From contig JALWRZ010000012.1 of NCBI GenBank assembly GCA_026993785.1, forward strand, positions 61,817 to 125,816: 64,000 nt of DNA, written 5' to 3'. The notes beneath the pieces were generated by a model, which saw nothing but the letters and a program-made list of their open reading frames with translations, ran no database searches and was not told the origin of the DNA. Of this stretch, positions 1 through 10,053 are shown piece after piece (within the stretch, counting starts at the first letter, position 1; every line of letters begins with the position of its first letter). The stretch is from DHVE2 group archaeon. Lineage in GTDB: Archaea; Thermoplasmatota; Thermoplasmata; Thermoplasmatales; Aciduliprofundaceae. A program made the position numbers and the translations under genes.

Positions 1-1
1 C

Positions 2-373
2 AGGCTAATTGTAACCATGGAGAAAAAGCTAAAGGAGAAGCTCGGCGAGAAGGCGCATTTCACTGTAACTCCTCTTGCCTTCGTGCCCATGGGTGCCCTC
101 AAGGACAATGACTTCTTCGACGTGGTTAATCAGCTAACGCCGGGAAGAGTCCTCCACATTTACCACGCATGGAGGCATCTTGCCTATGAGGTGGATCATG
201 GTCTCAGAAGGGTAACCAAGGGTAATCCCAATTTCATGCTCTTTGCTCCAATAGCAAAATTCGGATCCAAACTTCTTGTGAACACCATAAGAAAATGGGC
301 AATTCGCAGAGGAATCGACGTGGATAAGCCCCTGGAGCCCATGGATCTCAAGATCGAGGAAATTGAAGTCTAA
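2..373 (+). CDS. C-terminal fragment of a larger protein truncated by the window edge; possibly a molybdopterin oxidoreductase C-terminal region
   Basis: Frame is open upstream of the ATG at 17 to the window edge (RLIVTMEKK...). The segment 'LTPGRVLHIYHAW' resembles the C-terminal region of DMSO-reductase-family subunits. Stop codon overlaps that of the convergent oxidoreductase. Confidence 0.5.
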   Translation, partial: RLIVTMEKKLKEKLGEKAHFTVTPLAFVPMGALKDNDFFDVVNQLTPGRVLHIYHAWRHLAYEVDHGLRRVTKGNPNFMLFAPIAKFGSKLLVNTIRKWAIRRGIDVDKPLEPMDLKIEEIEV

Positions 374-2280
374 ATTTTCTCAACTTCCACCCACACGGTA
401 TGCAAGATTGTGCAGTTGCCATATCCCTTATTTCCTTTATCTGGAGTAAGATAATTGGCATTCCATCCAAGCTTTGAAGGCCAGAATGCCTTGTAGATGA
501 GCGCCACACCTTGCTGAACGTCCCCGCTTACCCTGGCTCGCGTCTTTATTTCCCCGTATTCGTTGAAAACTCTAACGAGATCTCCGTCGCTTATACCTCT
601 TCCCTCAGCATCCACAGGATTTAGATATACGAAGAGGTCCTCATAACCATAGGTATTGTGATACTGGGACGAAATAAGCATTAGATGACTGGGGGTTATA
701 AGCTTGAGTCCCTTACCTCTGAGAGGGATATAAATAGGGAATGGTGACAGCCCTCTTTTTATAGCTCTGGAGGAGTATATTTCAATCATCCCACTGGGAG
801 TCTGTGGTGCATAGGATTTCACAGGTATTTTTAGAACCTTCTTTTTCTTCAGCTCCTCAAAGTTTATGCCAAGCTCTTCGAGAACTTTTTTAACTATGCT
901 CATCTCATCCTCGTAAAGTGCAGGCTCCTCAATATTCATTTTCCTGGCCAGAAGTTTTGCCACTTCCACATTGCTCTTTCCTTTATACTCCATCAGCTTC
1001 TCATTCACCGCGAGATACCTGTGATAATAGGAATCAGCTATATCGAACCTCTCGAAAAATGTGTTGGTAGGAAGCACCACATCTGAAAATAGGGCGGTGT
1101 CGGTGAGGAAGAGATCATGCAAAGCGATGAATGCCTCGCTGCTTAAAATAGCATCTCTTAGCTTTCTTTGATTGGGCAGCGTAGCAAGGGGATTTGAGCC
1201 GTAGATAAAGATAAATTTTATCTTTCCCTCCTCAATATAATCGGCAAGCTCTATCTGGGAGATCTGATAACCTTCTTCTCCCCGCAAAAATGTGCCGCGA
1301 ACATAATCCCGAGGCAGGATTCTCGTGCTGTAGATGAATCCCCTCTCCTTTCCCACCAAAGCGGGAAGAATCGCTATAGCTCTTACCGCCTCCCCTCCAT
1401 TTACGCTTCTCTGAAATCCATAACCGATGTGAATCACGCCCCTCTTTTCCGCATAATCCTCCGCAAATCCTCTTATTTTCTCCTCGCCCAATCCTGTTTG
1501 ATGGGCTATATACTCCAATTTTAAGCTTTTCAGATACTCTGCAAATTCCCCGAATCCCTTTATGCGATTCTTCACAAAATGTGCATCATACAGCTCTTCC
1601 TCCACTATCACCTTGGCAATCCCCAAAGCTAGGAGAACATCGGTTTCAGGTTTAATCATAAAGAAGCGATGGACCCTTTTTGCGGTGGCAGTTCTTACGA
1701 TGTCCACATCCCACAACTCCAGGCCCAGTTTTTTGGCGTAGATAAAACCGTGAAGATTAGTCCAAGCTGCATTTATTCCCCAGTAAACAAGTAAACTCTC
1801 ATTCTTGAGCTCTTCAGGGTCCATCCCATAGGCTGTGCCGTATACATCCTTCAATGCCTCCTCCCCTGCTCGGTCACAGATAACGTCATCCACAATGGAT
1901 GCATTGATGTAATTGAAGAGTCTATGTGGAAAATTGGCATTTAAAAATCCCCTGTCCCCGTAATAATAGTAGAGAAGCACTGCCCTATCCCCGTATCTTT
2001 TCCTTGTTTCTGATAGCTTTTGAGCTACGAGTTCCAAGGCCTCGTCCCATGACGCTCTACGAAAATCCCGCGATGGCTTTTTACCCTTCCTCACCAGCGG
2101 CTGCTCCAATCTCTCTCTGCTGTAAAACCATCTGGGAAGCAAAGCACCCTTGGGACACAGAAAATTGGAAGTTATGGCATTTGCAGAATTTGCCCGGACA
2201 CGAAGCTTTCCATTCTGTATTTCGCTCCACATGGCACAGGTATCGTAGCAATCCCGCATACACACATTATGGGTCCTCAT
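370..2280 (-). CDS. Molybdopterin oxidoreductase (DMSO reductase family, formate dehydrogenase/polysulfide reductase-like)
   Basis: 636 aa. N-terminal Cys cluster CMRDCYDTC...CPKG for a 4Fe-4S centre; candidate Mo-ligand Cys in 'DVICDRAGEEAL'; C-terminal molybdopterin dinucleotide binding region. Confidence 0.85.
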   Translation of the reverse strand: MRTHNVCMRDCYDTCAMWSEIQNGKLRVRANSANAITSNFLCPKGALLPRWFYSRERLEQPLVRKGKKPSRDFRRASWDEALELVAQKLSETRKRYGDRAVLLYYYYGDRGFLNANFPHRLFNYINASIVDDVICDRAGEEALKDVYGTAYGMDPEELKNESLLVYWGINAAWTNLHGFIYAKKLGLELWDVDIVRTATAKRVHRFFMIKPETDVLLALGIAKVIVEEELYDAHFVKNRIKGFGEFAEYLKSLKLEYIAHQTGLGEEKIRGFAEDYAEKRGVIHIGYGFQRSVNGGEAVRAIAILPALVGKERGFIYSTRILPRDYVRGTFLRGEEGYQISQIELADYIEEGKIKFIFIYGSNPLATLPNQRKLRDAILSSEAFIALHDLFLTDTALFSDVVLPTNTFFERFDIADSYYHRYLAVNEKLMEYKGKSNVEVAKLLARKMNIEEPALYEDEMSIVKKVLEELGINFEELKKKKVLKIPVKSYAPQTPSGMIEIYSSRAIKRGLSPFPIYIPLRGKGLKLITPSHLMLISSQYHNTYGYEDLFVYLNPVDAEGRGISDGDLVRVFNEYGEIKTRARVSGDVQQGVALIYKAFWPSKLGWNANYLTPDKGNKGYGNCTILHTVWVEVEKI

Positions 2281-2330
2281 TCTTCATTCACATGCCCATG
2301 GAGGATAAAATAGTTATCTCTGCGAAAGAA

Positions 2331-2339
2331 TTTATATAA
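2331..2339 (+). promoter_or_regulatory. TATA box for tRNA-Leu
   Basis: TTTATATAA about 25-30 nt upstream of the tRNA 5' end. Confidence 0.6.
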
Positions 2340-2360
2340 ATCCTGCAATTTCCATGGGTA

Positions 2361-2445
2361 GCGGGGGTTCTCGAGCCTGGCCAAAGGGGCCGGACTTAAG
2401 ATCCGGTGGCGTAGGCCTTCGTGGGTTCAAATCCCACCCCCCGCA
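2361..2445 (+). tRNA. tRNA-Leu (anticodon UAA)
   Basis: Acceptor GCGGGGG/CCCCCGC, anticodon stem-loop CCGGA-CTTAAGA-TCCGG, long class II variable arm, T arm GTGGG-TTCAAAT-CCCAC; T-rich tract follows. Confidence 0.95.
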
Positions 2446-2547
2446 CTGGCTTCTTTTTTCTAAATCTTCAGAAAAATTGTAAATATATGCACATTCATTT
2501 TTAGGATTATAATATCGACACAGTATGAAAAAGAAAAATGAGAAAAA

Positions 2548-5352
2548 TCAGAAAACAGAGAGCTGGAGAGAGTAGTTCTCCCAGATGCCAGAGCTGCGCA
2601 GTATCCGTAGCTCTATAGTATGCACTCCTGCATCAAAGCTTACCACTGGCTTATCTCCTGGCACATATGTGCCGTCCACATACCACATTATGCTGCATAT
2701 TCCATTGTAATTCTCCAGCAATGGCAAAAGAACGTAGCTCACATTGCTCTCTATCTCGCTCTGCAACTCCGCTTCCGCTATATTCACTTCATCCGCTCTT
2801 GCAATTCCTATACCCTTACCAATCATCTCATGGTTGAAATAGAATCCGTAGATTGCCAGGAGATACAGGCCATCACCCTTACTCTCAAAGCTCAGCCTTA
2901 CAAAGTCTCCTGGATTTAGGCGAAGATAGTTGCCATCCACCTCGCTTATATTCTCGTATCCATAGTTCGATTCTTCAAGATTCACTCTTTCAAGCGATGC
3001 CAGTCTGTAATCATGCGCTACGCCTATGAAATCTATGCCGTTGCGATCCCGCATCTCGAATCTAAGCTCTACCTTATCTCCCAGCAGGAGATGCAACAGA
3101 TCTAAATTAACTACATTGGTATGCAGATTATGCCTGACTTTTATCTCTCCCAACTTTATCCATTCATCGCTTACATTGGCGTATATCCACATGGTGGACT
3201 GGGTATGCGGCGGGTTATTATCGCCCCATCTCAATCTCTGCGGCTCGGGAGGATTATCTATTCCCCGTATCACTAACAGATTCTCACTGCTCAGATTCAG
3301 CGTGATATCCACATAATCTCCCTTATCGCCTATCCAGTAATTGCCATCCTCCTCGCCAATTAGCGAGGTAACATTCTCCCCATGGTTATCTTTCGCTATT
3401 CCACTCTCTACCTCTCTGTACGCGTAAACCATGCCGGTATAGCTCTCTGCCACCTCATAGCCCTCAGGAGCATCAACCTTGTACAGCTTTACCGCATCTA
3501 TGTAATCTACATCCTCTCCCGGTTCTCCTATGCCTATCGTTACCCTCTCATTATTCTCCGTGGCATTGAACAGATAGAAATCTCCCGTCTCTAAAAATGG
3601 CCTGGTCGCATTCTCCGCCCATACCAGCACATTGTTCTCCTCTCGCCAGCTATTCCCGCTGTAGGTGTAGAGGAACGGGCAGCCTCCACCTGGAGTGTTT
3701 CCATTATCCTGCCACACCAGTTCTATTCTGAACACTTGGGATAATAACACTGTATCTCCACTTTTGTAATATGCAAAGATCTGGAGGTATGGTGGATGGG
3801 CACCATAAGGTTCAGGAGCGCTCCACCATACATGACTTACATAGGTATTTGCAAAGGGATTGGCATCATTGATTTCTGTGTAACTGTTCTTTCCCCAGTC
3901 TACATAATAATTTACTTTGCTCACTGGCGAATTTGGAATCTTAAGGTAAAATTCATACAGCTCACCCTTGTTGATAATTTTTTGGGTTGGATGTGCGGGG
4001 TCATAGGGTATTGTTTCTCCTGTATTTTTATCCTTTACTGTAATCATTGGCAGTCCAAAACTCTTAGGTGCAGCATTGGGATTATCCTCTTCTGTAACTG
4101 CAAGTTTTAAAGTGGTAGTAAATGTATAGGGGTATGATTGACCATAACCGGGTGGCCCATAGTGAAACCATACTGTAAATGTTATAGGGACATCCATTGG
4201 AGTTTGAGGGTTTGTGGTTGGAGGCATTTGAACTACCGATATGCCAAAATCAAATGTTAAATGAGACGCAACTATCCAATTCTTGTAATGCCAGAAATAA
4301 AAATCGTAGCTATCATAAGTTCCGTCATCCATATCCTCTTGTGCACTCTTTTTGTCTGGCTGCGGATAAATATAGTCCGCCACTGCATCTAAATAGTTTC
4401 CCTTAGTATCTGCGCTGTGCCATTGCCAGTCGTTCAATCTACCCACATCCTCTACCATCTCTGTTATAATCTCACTCTCGTACATTGAATATATAAATTG
4501 ACCGATTCCCAATGTTCCCTGAGCAATACCCAATCCCGGAAGATTTCCTGCGCCTAAAGAAATCAGATTTAACAAATATCCCCCAGAAGACATTAGTGAT
4601 GTGTATTCATTATAAGTTTTAAGCAACTCTGCATCATTCTCAATTTGGTTAAGTAGATGATTCCTCCACTTTATGTAGGCATCGTGAAGATTTTGCTCAA
4701 CATTTATACCTTCTGCTACAAATTGTGAGTTTTCGGATTTGCTCATATATGCATCCCAGTTATTATCCGTATTTATATTTCCATTTAATTTCCATGTTCC
4801 CACCCAGTTGGCTGCAGATGTGCCTCCAAAATCAGCCATAACACGCCATGGGGCGGTATATTCTGATAACTCTGCTTTTAATTCTGTTTTTTCCAAGTAA
4901 AATGCGTTGATAGGAGGCAACTCCCAAGACTGGTGATTATAATCATCTGGCTCATCCAGATACCTTAAGGCTGGCTCATTTCTCGGGTAGCTCCCAGCGT
5001 TATATATTATCTCCACATCTATCAGAAATTCTCTGGTCTTTCCCCCAATATTGGTCTCTGCATCCCCTGAAATATGTGTGATAGGCGTAATGGTGAACAC
5101 GAGAGTCCCAACTTTAACCTCATGCCCATAGGACATAGAGAGCACTATGTCTTTTACATACACTCTCGCATATTTTTCAGTGTATATTTCATAGAATTTC
5201 TCAGGATAATATTTGCTTCCAGGATAATACTCTCTTTCATTTGTATCAGATGGATATATCCATCCATGGGCACTGGGCATCACTGTAACACTAGATATTG
5301 TAAGAAGTATAAAGCACATTAGGGCTATAATACCTATTCTTTTATGCATCAA
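2548..5352 (-). CDS. Large secreted/surface protein
   Basis: 934 aa, N-terminal signal peptide, many N-x-S/T sequons, and a 'GGGCPFLYTYSGNSWREENNVL' module near the middle-to-C-terminal part. 11 nt overlap with the preceding ORF. Confidence 0.75.
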   Translation of the reverse strand: MMHKRIGIIALMCFILLTISSVTVMPSAHGWIYPSDTNEREYYPGSKYYPEKFYEIYTEKYARVYVKDIVLSMSYGHEVKVGTLVFTITPITHISGDAETNIGGKTREFLIDVEIIYNAGSYPRNEPALRYLDEPDDYNHQSWELPPINAFYLEKTELKAELSEYTAPWRVMADFGGTSAANWVGTWKLNGNINTDNNWDAYMSKSENSQFVAEGINVEQNLHDAYIKWRNHLLNQIENDAELLKTYNEYTSLMSSGGYLLNLISLGAGNLPGLGIAQGTLGIGQFIYSMYESEIITEMVEDVGRLNDWQWHSADTKGNYLDAVADYIYPQPDKKSAQEDMDDGTYDSYDFYFWHYKNWIVASHLTFDFGISVVQMPPTTNPQTPMDVPITFTVWFHYGPPGYGQSYPYTFTTTLKLAVTEEDNPNAAPKSFGLPMITVKDKNTGETIPYDPAHPTQKIINKGELYEFYLKIPNSPVSKVNYYVDWGKNSYTEINDANPFANTYVSHVWWSAPEPYGAHPPYLQIFAYYKSGDTVLLSQVFRIELVWQDNGNTPGGGCPFLYTYSGNSWREENNVLVWAENATRPFLETGDFYLFNATENNERVTIGIGEPGEDVDYIDAVKLYKVDAPEGYEVAESYTGMVYAYREVESGIAKDNHGENVTSLIGEEDGNYWIGDKGDYVDITLNLSSENLLVIRGIDNPPEPQRLRWGDNNPPHTQSTMWIYANVSDEWIKLGEIKVRHNLHTNVVNLDLLHLLLGDKVELRFEMRDRNGIDFIGVAHDYRLASLERVNLEESNYGYENISEVDGNYLRLNPGDFVRLSFESKGDGLYLLAIYGFYFNHEMIGKGIGIARADEVNIAEAELQSEIESNVSYVLLPLLENYNGICSIMWYVDGTYVPGDKPVVSFDAGVHTIELRILRSSGIWENYSLQLSVF

Positions 5353-6475
5353 CGCTCACCTCCACGCGAGGATAGAAATTCCAAATATGGCTCAGTTCAA
5401 ATCTATCAAAATGTAACTCACATAGGGTATGATTCAAGGAGTAGAAATAAAAACTACCGTTGCCTTTGTAACTATAGAACACCATTATAGGATACTTTCC
5501 TGGTTTTGTGTAGTTGTGCCATACCACCTTACTTCTCGTAATCGTCCGATTCCCATCCATCCAGAATACATAGATATCTGTGTAGTTGTATGCAGGCTCT
5601 ATATCCAGTTTGACGCTTCTCTCTCCAATCTTCGTTATATTTACCTTCGGCTCTGGAAGGGCTAAACCATAAGAAATAAGAGGCATTTTTAAAGTAAGAC
5701 CTACTGAGAAATCCAACATCTTGTTTTCGTTCTTTATCCAGAAACCGAGTTTTGTGGGAATATGAAAATAAGAAATGGTGGCATTGGGGGCTATCCACAT
5801 AAGAGTAATATCATAGACTGTTGATATCTTAAGATTTTTTGCGCTTGTATTTATATTGTATGTAAGATTCCACCATGGTCCAACTATATAATGGAAAGAG
5901 TTGGGTGTCATCGCATATATTCCGTCCTCATTTATATGGGTGGTATAATTCACAGTTTTATTCTCATCCAAAGAGAAAACTGCATGGCTATCGGGATAAC
6001 CTCCGGCAAACACCATATTGGTACTATATTCGTGATGTTTCACCTCTGGAAGATTATACCCGGTATAACCCAGGGTGAATTTTACGAGGTTTCCAATATA
6101 GCCATGGTATGTGACGTTTACCATATAATTATAAACTGAACCGCCATAATTTTCAGGATACACACTCACAAATATATCCGCGTACTTTTTTCCCTGGTAC
6201 ATAAGTTCTTCTGTGAAGTTGTAATAATTATGATGCTTCCATAGAGCATACCAGTAGCGGATTATATTGTCATACTTTGAGTCGGCATAGGAATCGTGTG
6301 AATATTGAGGGTTATGGTAGATCGCAGTCCTATTATCCACCCAGATTTCCTGCACTGGAATCTGCGAATTATTTTGGGAAGATGGAGAATAATACGCTGC
6401 ATAGTAAAAACCACCTCCGCCTACAACCAACACGATGGGAAGCACCACCGCCAAGAGAGTTTTTGGCTTTATCAT
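5342..6475 (-). CDS. Membrane-anchored or secreted sequon-rich protein
   Basis: 377 aa; N-terminal hydrophobic helix (LLAVVLPIVLVVGGGGFYYAAYY) followed by an extracellular-looking Tyr/Asn-rich domain with many NxS/T sites; first gene of a two-gene operon. Confidence 0.7.
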   Translation of the reverse strand: MIKPKTLLAVVLPIVLVVGGGGFYYAAYYSPSSQNNSQIPVQEIWVDNRTAIYHNPQYSHDSYADSKYDNIIRYWYALWKHHNYYNFTEELMYQGKKYADIFVSVYPENYGGSVYNYMVNVTYHGYIGNLVKFTLGYTGYNLPEVKHHEYSTNMVFAGGYPDSHAVFSLDENKTVNYTTHINEDGIYAMTPNSFHYIVGPWWNLTYNINTSAKNLKISTVYDITLMWIAPNATISYFHIPTKLGFWIKNENKMLDFSVGLTLKMPLISYGLALPEPKVNITKIGERSVKLDIEPAYNYTDIYVFWMDGNRTITRSKVVWHNYTKPGKYPIMVFYSYKGNGSFYFYSLNHTLCELHFDRFELSHIWNFYPRVEVSVDA

Positions 6476-6725
6476 TTATATGCCTCCTAGGTTAAAGAAG
6501 GATGTAGGGATTCTCATATATATACTTTTTCAATTTCTAAGTATGAAGTGGAATTAAAGTTTTCTATTATTTTTATTTTAATTTTATTTTATATAATGAA
6601 TAAGAAAATTGTCTGAACTAAGCATAAGATACAGAAAAAATAGTATTATGCAGATAAAAATTTGTATCTCAAGATAATTTTCCTCACTCTTTTTCACCTC
6701 CAACAACTATTTTCAAAACTACCTG

Positions 6726-6787
6726 TGTTCGCACCTTATGCATATTCAAGCATCCGAACAAGGAGGGATGGCCGTAATATGCAGCCA
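6726..6787 (+). other. Structured intergenic element (possible ncRNA or regulatory hairpins)
   Basis: TGTTCG (6726-6731)/CGAACA (6755-6760) enclosing ATGC (6738-6741)/GCAT (6750-6753), followed by TGGC (6769-6772)/GCCA (6784-6787), in a patch more GC-rich than its flanks. Strand not determined by the hairpins. Confidence 0.3.
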
Positions 6788-6845
6788 CCGTAAAAATGAT
6801 CATGTGACTCTAATGCTTGGAAGTAAATCATAATGCAGAAAAAGA

Positions 6846-6854
6846 TTTATAAAA
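6846..6854 (+). promoter_or_regulatory. Putative TATA box of ileS
   Basis: TTTATAAAA centred ~25 nt upstream of the ATG at 6875. Confidence 0.5.
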
Positions 6855-6874
6855 GAAGCCAACATCCCCGTTTT

Positions 6875-9800
6875 ATGGAGCTGAGAAGCCTGGCAGATTT
6901 TCCCAGAGTTGAAGAGGAAATAATGAAGAGATGGGAAGAGAAGAAAATCTTCGAGAAACTGAGGGAGAAGAATAAAGGAAACAAAAGATTCATATTTCTG
7001 GAGGGGCCGCCAACGGCAAACGGCATGCCCCATATTGGGCACGCCTTAACACGCGCCATTAAAGATCTAATTCTCCGCTATAAAGCTATGGACGGCTACG
7101 ATATATATCCCTGGATTGCTGGCTGGGATTGCCACGGTTTACCCGTGGAGATTGAAGTAGAGAAAAAACTCGGCATCAACTCCAAGAAGGAGATTGAGAA
7201 GTTTGGAATCAAGGAATTCAACAGGCTTTGTAGGGAGAGTGTGTTTAAGTATAGAGATGAGTGGATAAAGATGTCCAAGCGCATCGGCTTCTGGATAGAT
7301 TTTGATAATGCCTATGTAACCATGGAGGATTATTACATCGAGAGTGTGTGGTGGGCATTGAAGAAAATCTACGAGCAGGGGCTCCTTTTCAAGGATTATA
7401 AAGTTGTCCCATACTGTCCCCGCTGCGGCACACCCCTGAGCAGCCACGAGGTTGCCCAGGGCTATAAGATCACCAAGGACCCATCCATTTATGTGAAATT
7501 CAAGCTTAAGAATGAGGACGCATATCTTCTTGTATGGACCACAACGCCATGGACTCTTCCATCCAATCTTCTTCTTGCAGTGGGTGAAGATATAGATTAC
7601 GCCCTTGTGGAGTATGGGGAGGAGAAATATTACATAGCGAAAGATCGCATAAAGGAAGTTCTGGGAGATGCGAAGATTCTAAAGCTTATCAAGGGTCGTG
7701 AATTAGCGGGAAGGAAATACGAGAGGCTCATACCCTTCGTTAAGGTGGATTTCGATGCTTTTTACATCACCACGGCAGATTTTGTGAGCACGGAGGAAGG
7801 TACTGGCATTGTTCATATTGCCCCCGCCTTCGGTGAGGATGACTTCAATCTCTGTAAGAGAGAAGGCGTTCCCATGGTGAAGCCCGTGGATGAGGAGGGG
7901 AAATTCACCGAGACCCCATGGAAGGGGATGTTTGTTAAAGATGCCGATCCTCACATAATTCAATGGCTGAAGGAGAATGGAAAGCTCTTCAAATCAGGGA
8001 AGGTGGAGCACTCCTATCCCTTCTGCTGGAGATGCGGCACACCGCTGCTCTACTATGCCCTGGATACCTGGTATATAGGGATGAGCAGGAAAAGAGAGGA
8101 GCTTCTGAGAAACAACGAGACTGTGAACTGGAAACCCGAGCATCTGAAGCATGGAAGATTCGGCAACTTCCTTGAGGAGGTGAAGGATTGGGCGTTATCC
8201 CGAAACAGATACTGGGGCACTCCGCTTCCCATCTGGGTATGCCCGGAGGGTCATGTTTATATGCCCGAGAGCAAGGAAGATTTATTAAAACACGCGGATA
8301 AAGATTCCATACCCGAGGATTTTGAGCTTCACAGACCATATGTTGACGAGCTCCGTATCCGTTGTCCTGTATGTGGCAAGGAGATGAAAAGGGAGCCGTA
8401 CCTCATAGATGTATGGTTCGATTCCGGAAGTGCCCCCTTTGCCCAGTTCCACTATCCCTTCGAGAATCAGGAGGATTTCCAAAAGGCGTTCCCCGTGGAT
8501 TTCATAACAGAAGCTCTCGATCAGACCCGGGGCTGGTTCTACACGCTGATGGCCATATCCACGCTCCTTTTCAATAAAGCCCCTTACAAGAATGTCCTGA
8601 CCTTAGGACTCATCTTAGATGAGGATGGGGAGAAGATGAGCAAGAGCAAGGGAAACGCAGTAGATCCCATGGATATAATGAATAAGGTAGGCGCGGATGC
8701 AGTTCGTCTGTATCTTTACGCATCGCCTGTATGGAAGAGCCGCCGCTTCTCGGAGAACTTGGTTCGCGAGTATATGCAAAGGACCATAGCAACGCTCTGG
8801 AACGTATACGTGTTCTTTGAAAACAACGCGAAACTTGATAATTTCACCCCCGAGAAGGTGGGTAAGGTGAGCAACGAGCTTGATAGATGGCTCCTTTCCA
8901 GGCTTAATTCCACAATAAGGGATGTGAGAAAGCACCTCGATTCCTTTGATATACACAAGGCCACAAGAGCGCTGGAGGTATTCATCGATGAGCTGAGCAA
9001 CTGGTATCTCCGCAGATCCAGAAGAAGATTCTGGAAGGAGGAGATGAGTGAAGATAAGACTTCCGCTTACACGGCGCTTTACACCACACTCAAAACCCTT
9101 GCAAAGTTGATGGCTCCCTTCACACCCTATTTCTCAGAGCTTATGTATCAGGGAACCTGGGGCGAGAAGGAGAGCGTGCATCTTGAAGATTATCCCAGAG
9201 AAGACGTAGTGCGGATAGATGAAAAATTGGAGGAAGAGATGAATTTAGCCATAAAGATAGCGGAAGCCGGAAGAAGAGCGAGACAGCTGGCCAACATAAA
9301 GCTCAGGCAACCCCTGGCGAAGATGAGTGTAGTAGCCGATGAGAAGTATCTGCAGGTGATTGCGAGATTTGCAGAGGTTCTGAAGGAGGAGGTTAATGTT
9401 AAGGATGTTGAGCTCAGAAGCTCCAAGGGCGAAATGGTGAACATAACTGTGAAGCCCAACTACAAGAGCCTGGGACCCATGCTTAAAAAGGATATGAAGA
9501 AGGTTATTGCAGCGCTGCAGAGCATGGAACCCAGAGAAATCGTGGATATGCTTGACCGAGATTCTTTGGTTATCGAGGGCTACCAATTGAGCAAGGAGGA
9601 TGTCCATATCGTTGAGAAGCCCAAGGAAGGTTTGCTTGCAGTTGAAGTTGAGGGGCTGCCAATTCTCGTGTACCTTGATACCCACATAACGGAAGAGCTG
9701 AAAAATGAGGGCTTTGCCAGGGAGATAGTGAGGAGAATCCAGGCCATGAGAAAAGAGATGGATTTAGAGTATGCACAGAAGATAGAGACAAGATTCGTGG

Positions 9801-9952
9801 GGGATGAGGAGCTTGTGGAGGCCATAGAAAAGTTCAGAGATTACATAATGCAGGAGACCCAGAGCGTTGTGCTTGAAGAAGGGGAGGACGGCTACACCAA
9901 AGAGTGGGAGATCGAGGGAAAGAAGATAAAGCTAAGTATAAAGCCCCAATAA
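6875..9952 (+). CDS. ileS: Isoleucyl-tRNA synthetase
   Basis: Class I motifs (PPTANGMPHIGHALTRAIKD; KMSKSKGN), CP1 editing domain, zinc-binding CPxCG motifs. ATG at 6875 preferred over 6833 because of the TATA box position. Confidence 0.95.
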   Translation: MELRSLADFPRVEEEIMKRWEEKKIFEKLREKNKGNKRFIFLEGPPTANGMPHIGHALTRAIKDLILRYKAMDGYDIYPWIAGWDCHGLPVEIEVEKKLGINSKKEIEKFGIKEFNRLCRESVFKYRDEWIKMSKRIGFWIDFDNAYVTMEDYYIESVWWALKKIYEQGLLFKDYKVVPYCPRCGTPLSSHEVAQGYKITKDPSIYVKFKLKNEDAYLLVWTTTPWTLPSNLLLAVGEDIDYALVEYGEEKYYIAKDRIKEVLGDAKILKLIKGRELAGRKYERLIPFVKVDFDAFYITTADFVSTEEGTGIVHIAPAFGEDDFNLCKREGVPMVKPVDEEGKFTETPWKGMFVKDADPHIIQWLKENGKLFKSGKVEHSYPFCWRCGTPLLYYALDTWYIGMSRKREELLRNNETVNWKPEHLKHGRFGNFLEEVKDWALSRNRYWGTPLPIWVCPEGHVYMPESKEDLLKHADKDSIPEDFELHRPYVDELRIRCPVCGKEMKREPYLIDVWFDSGSAPFAQFHYPFENQEDFQKAFPVDFITEALDQTRGWFYTLMAISTLLFNKAPYKNVLTLGLILDEDGEKMSKSKGNAVDPMDIMNKVGADAVRLYLYASPVWKSRRFSENLVREYMQRTIATLWNVYVFFENNAKLDNFTPEKVGKVSNELDRWLLSRLNSTIRDVRKHLDSFDIHKATRALEVFIDELSNWYLRRSRRRFWKEEMSEDKTSAYTALYTTLKTLAKLMAPFTPYFSELMYQGTWGEKESVHLEDYPREDVVRIDEKLEEEMNLAIKIAEAGRRARQLANIKLRQPLAKMSVVADEKYLQVIARFAEVLKEEVNVKDVELRSSKGEMVNITVKPNYKSLGPMLKKDMKKVIAALQSMEPREIVDMLDRDSLVIEGYQLSKEDVHIVEKPKEGLLAVEVEGLPILVYLDTHITEELKNEGFAREIVRRIQAMRKEMDLEYAQKIETRFVGDEELVEAIEKFRDYIMQETQSVVLEEGEDGYTKEWEIEGKKIKLSIKPQ

Positions 9953-10053
9953 TTTTTCTTCATTTTTGGAATTAGAAGAGTGCGATGAATAGCGGAAAAT
10001 TGCTTCATAAGTTTAAAATACAAAAAAAGGATATAGAAAACTGGTGTTAAATA

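Noticed and set aside
1926-2339. Plus-strand 137-aa ORF
   Set aside because: Antisense to the molybdopterin oxidoreductase; low-complexity translation with no family features.
6847-7447. Minus-strand ORFs within the ileS 5' half
   Set aside because: Shadow ORFs opposite a well-conserved synthetase.
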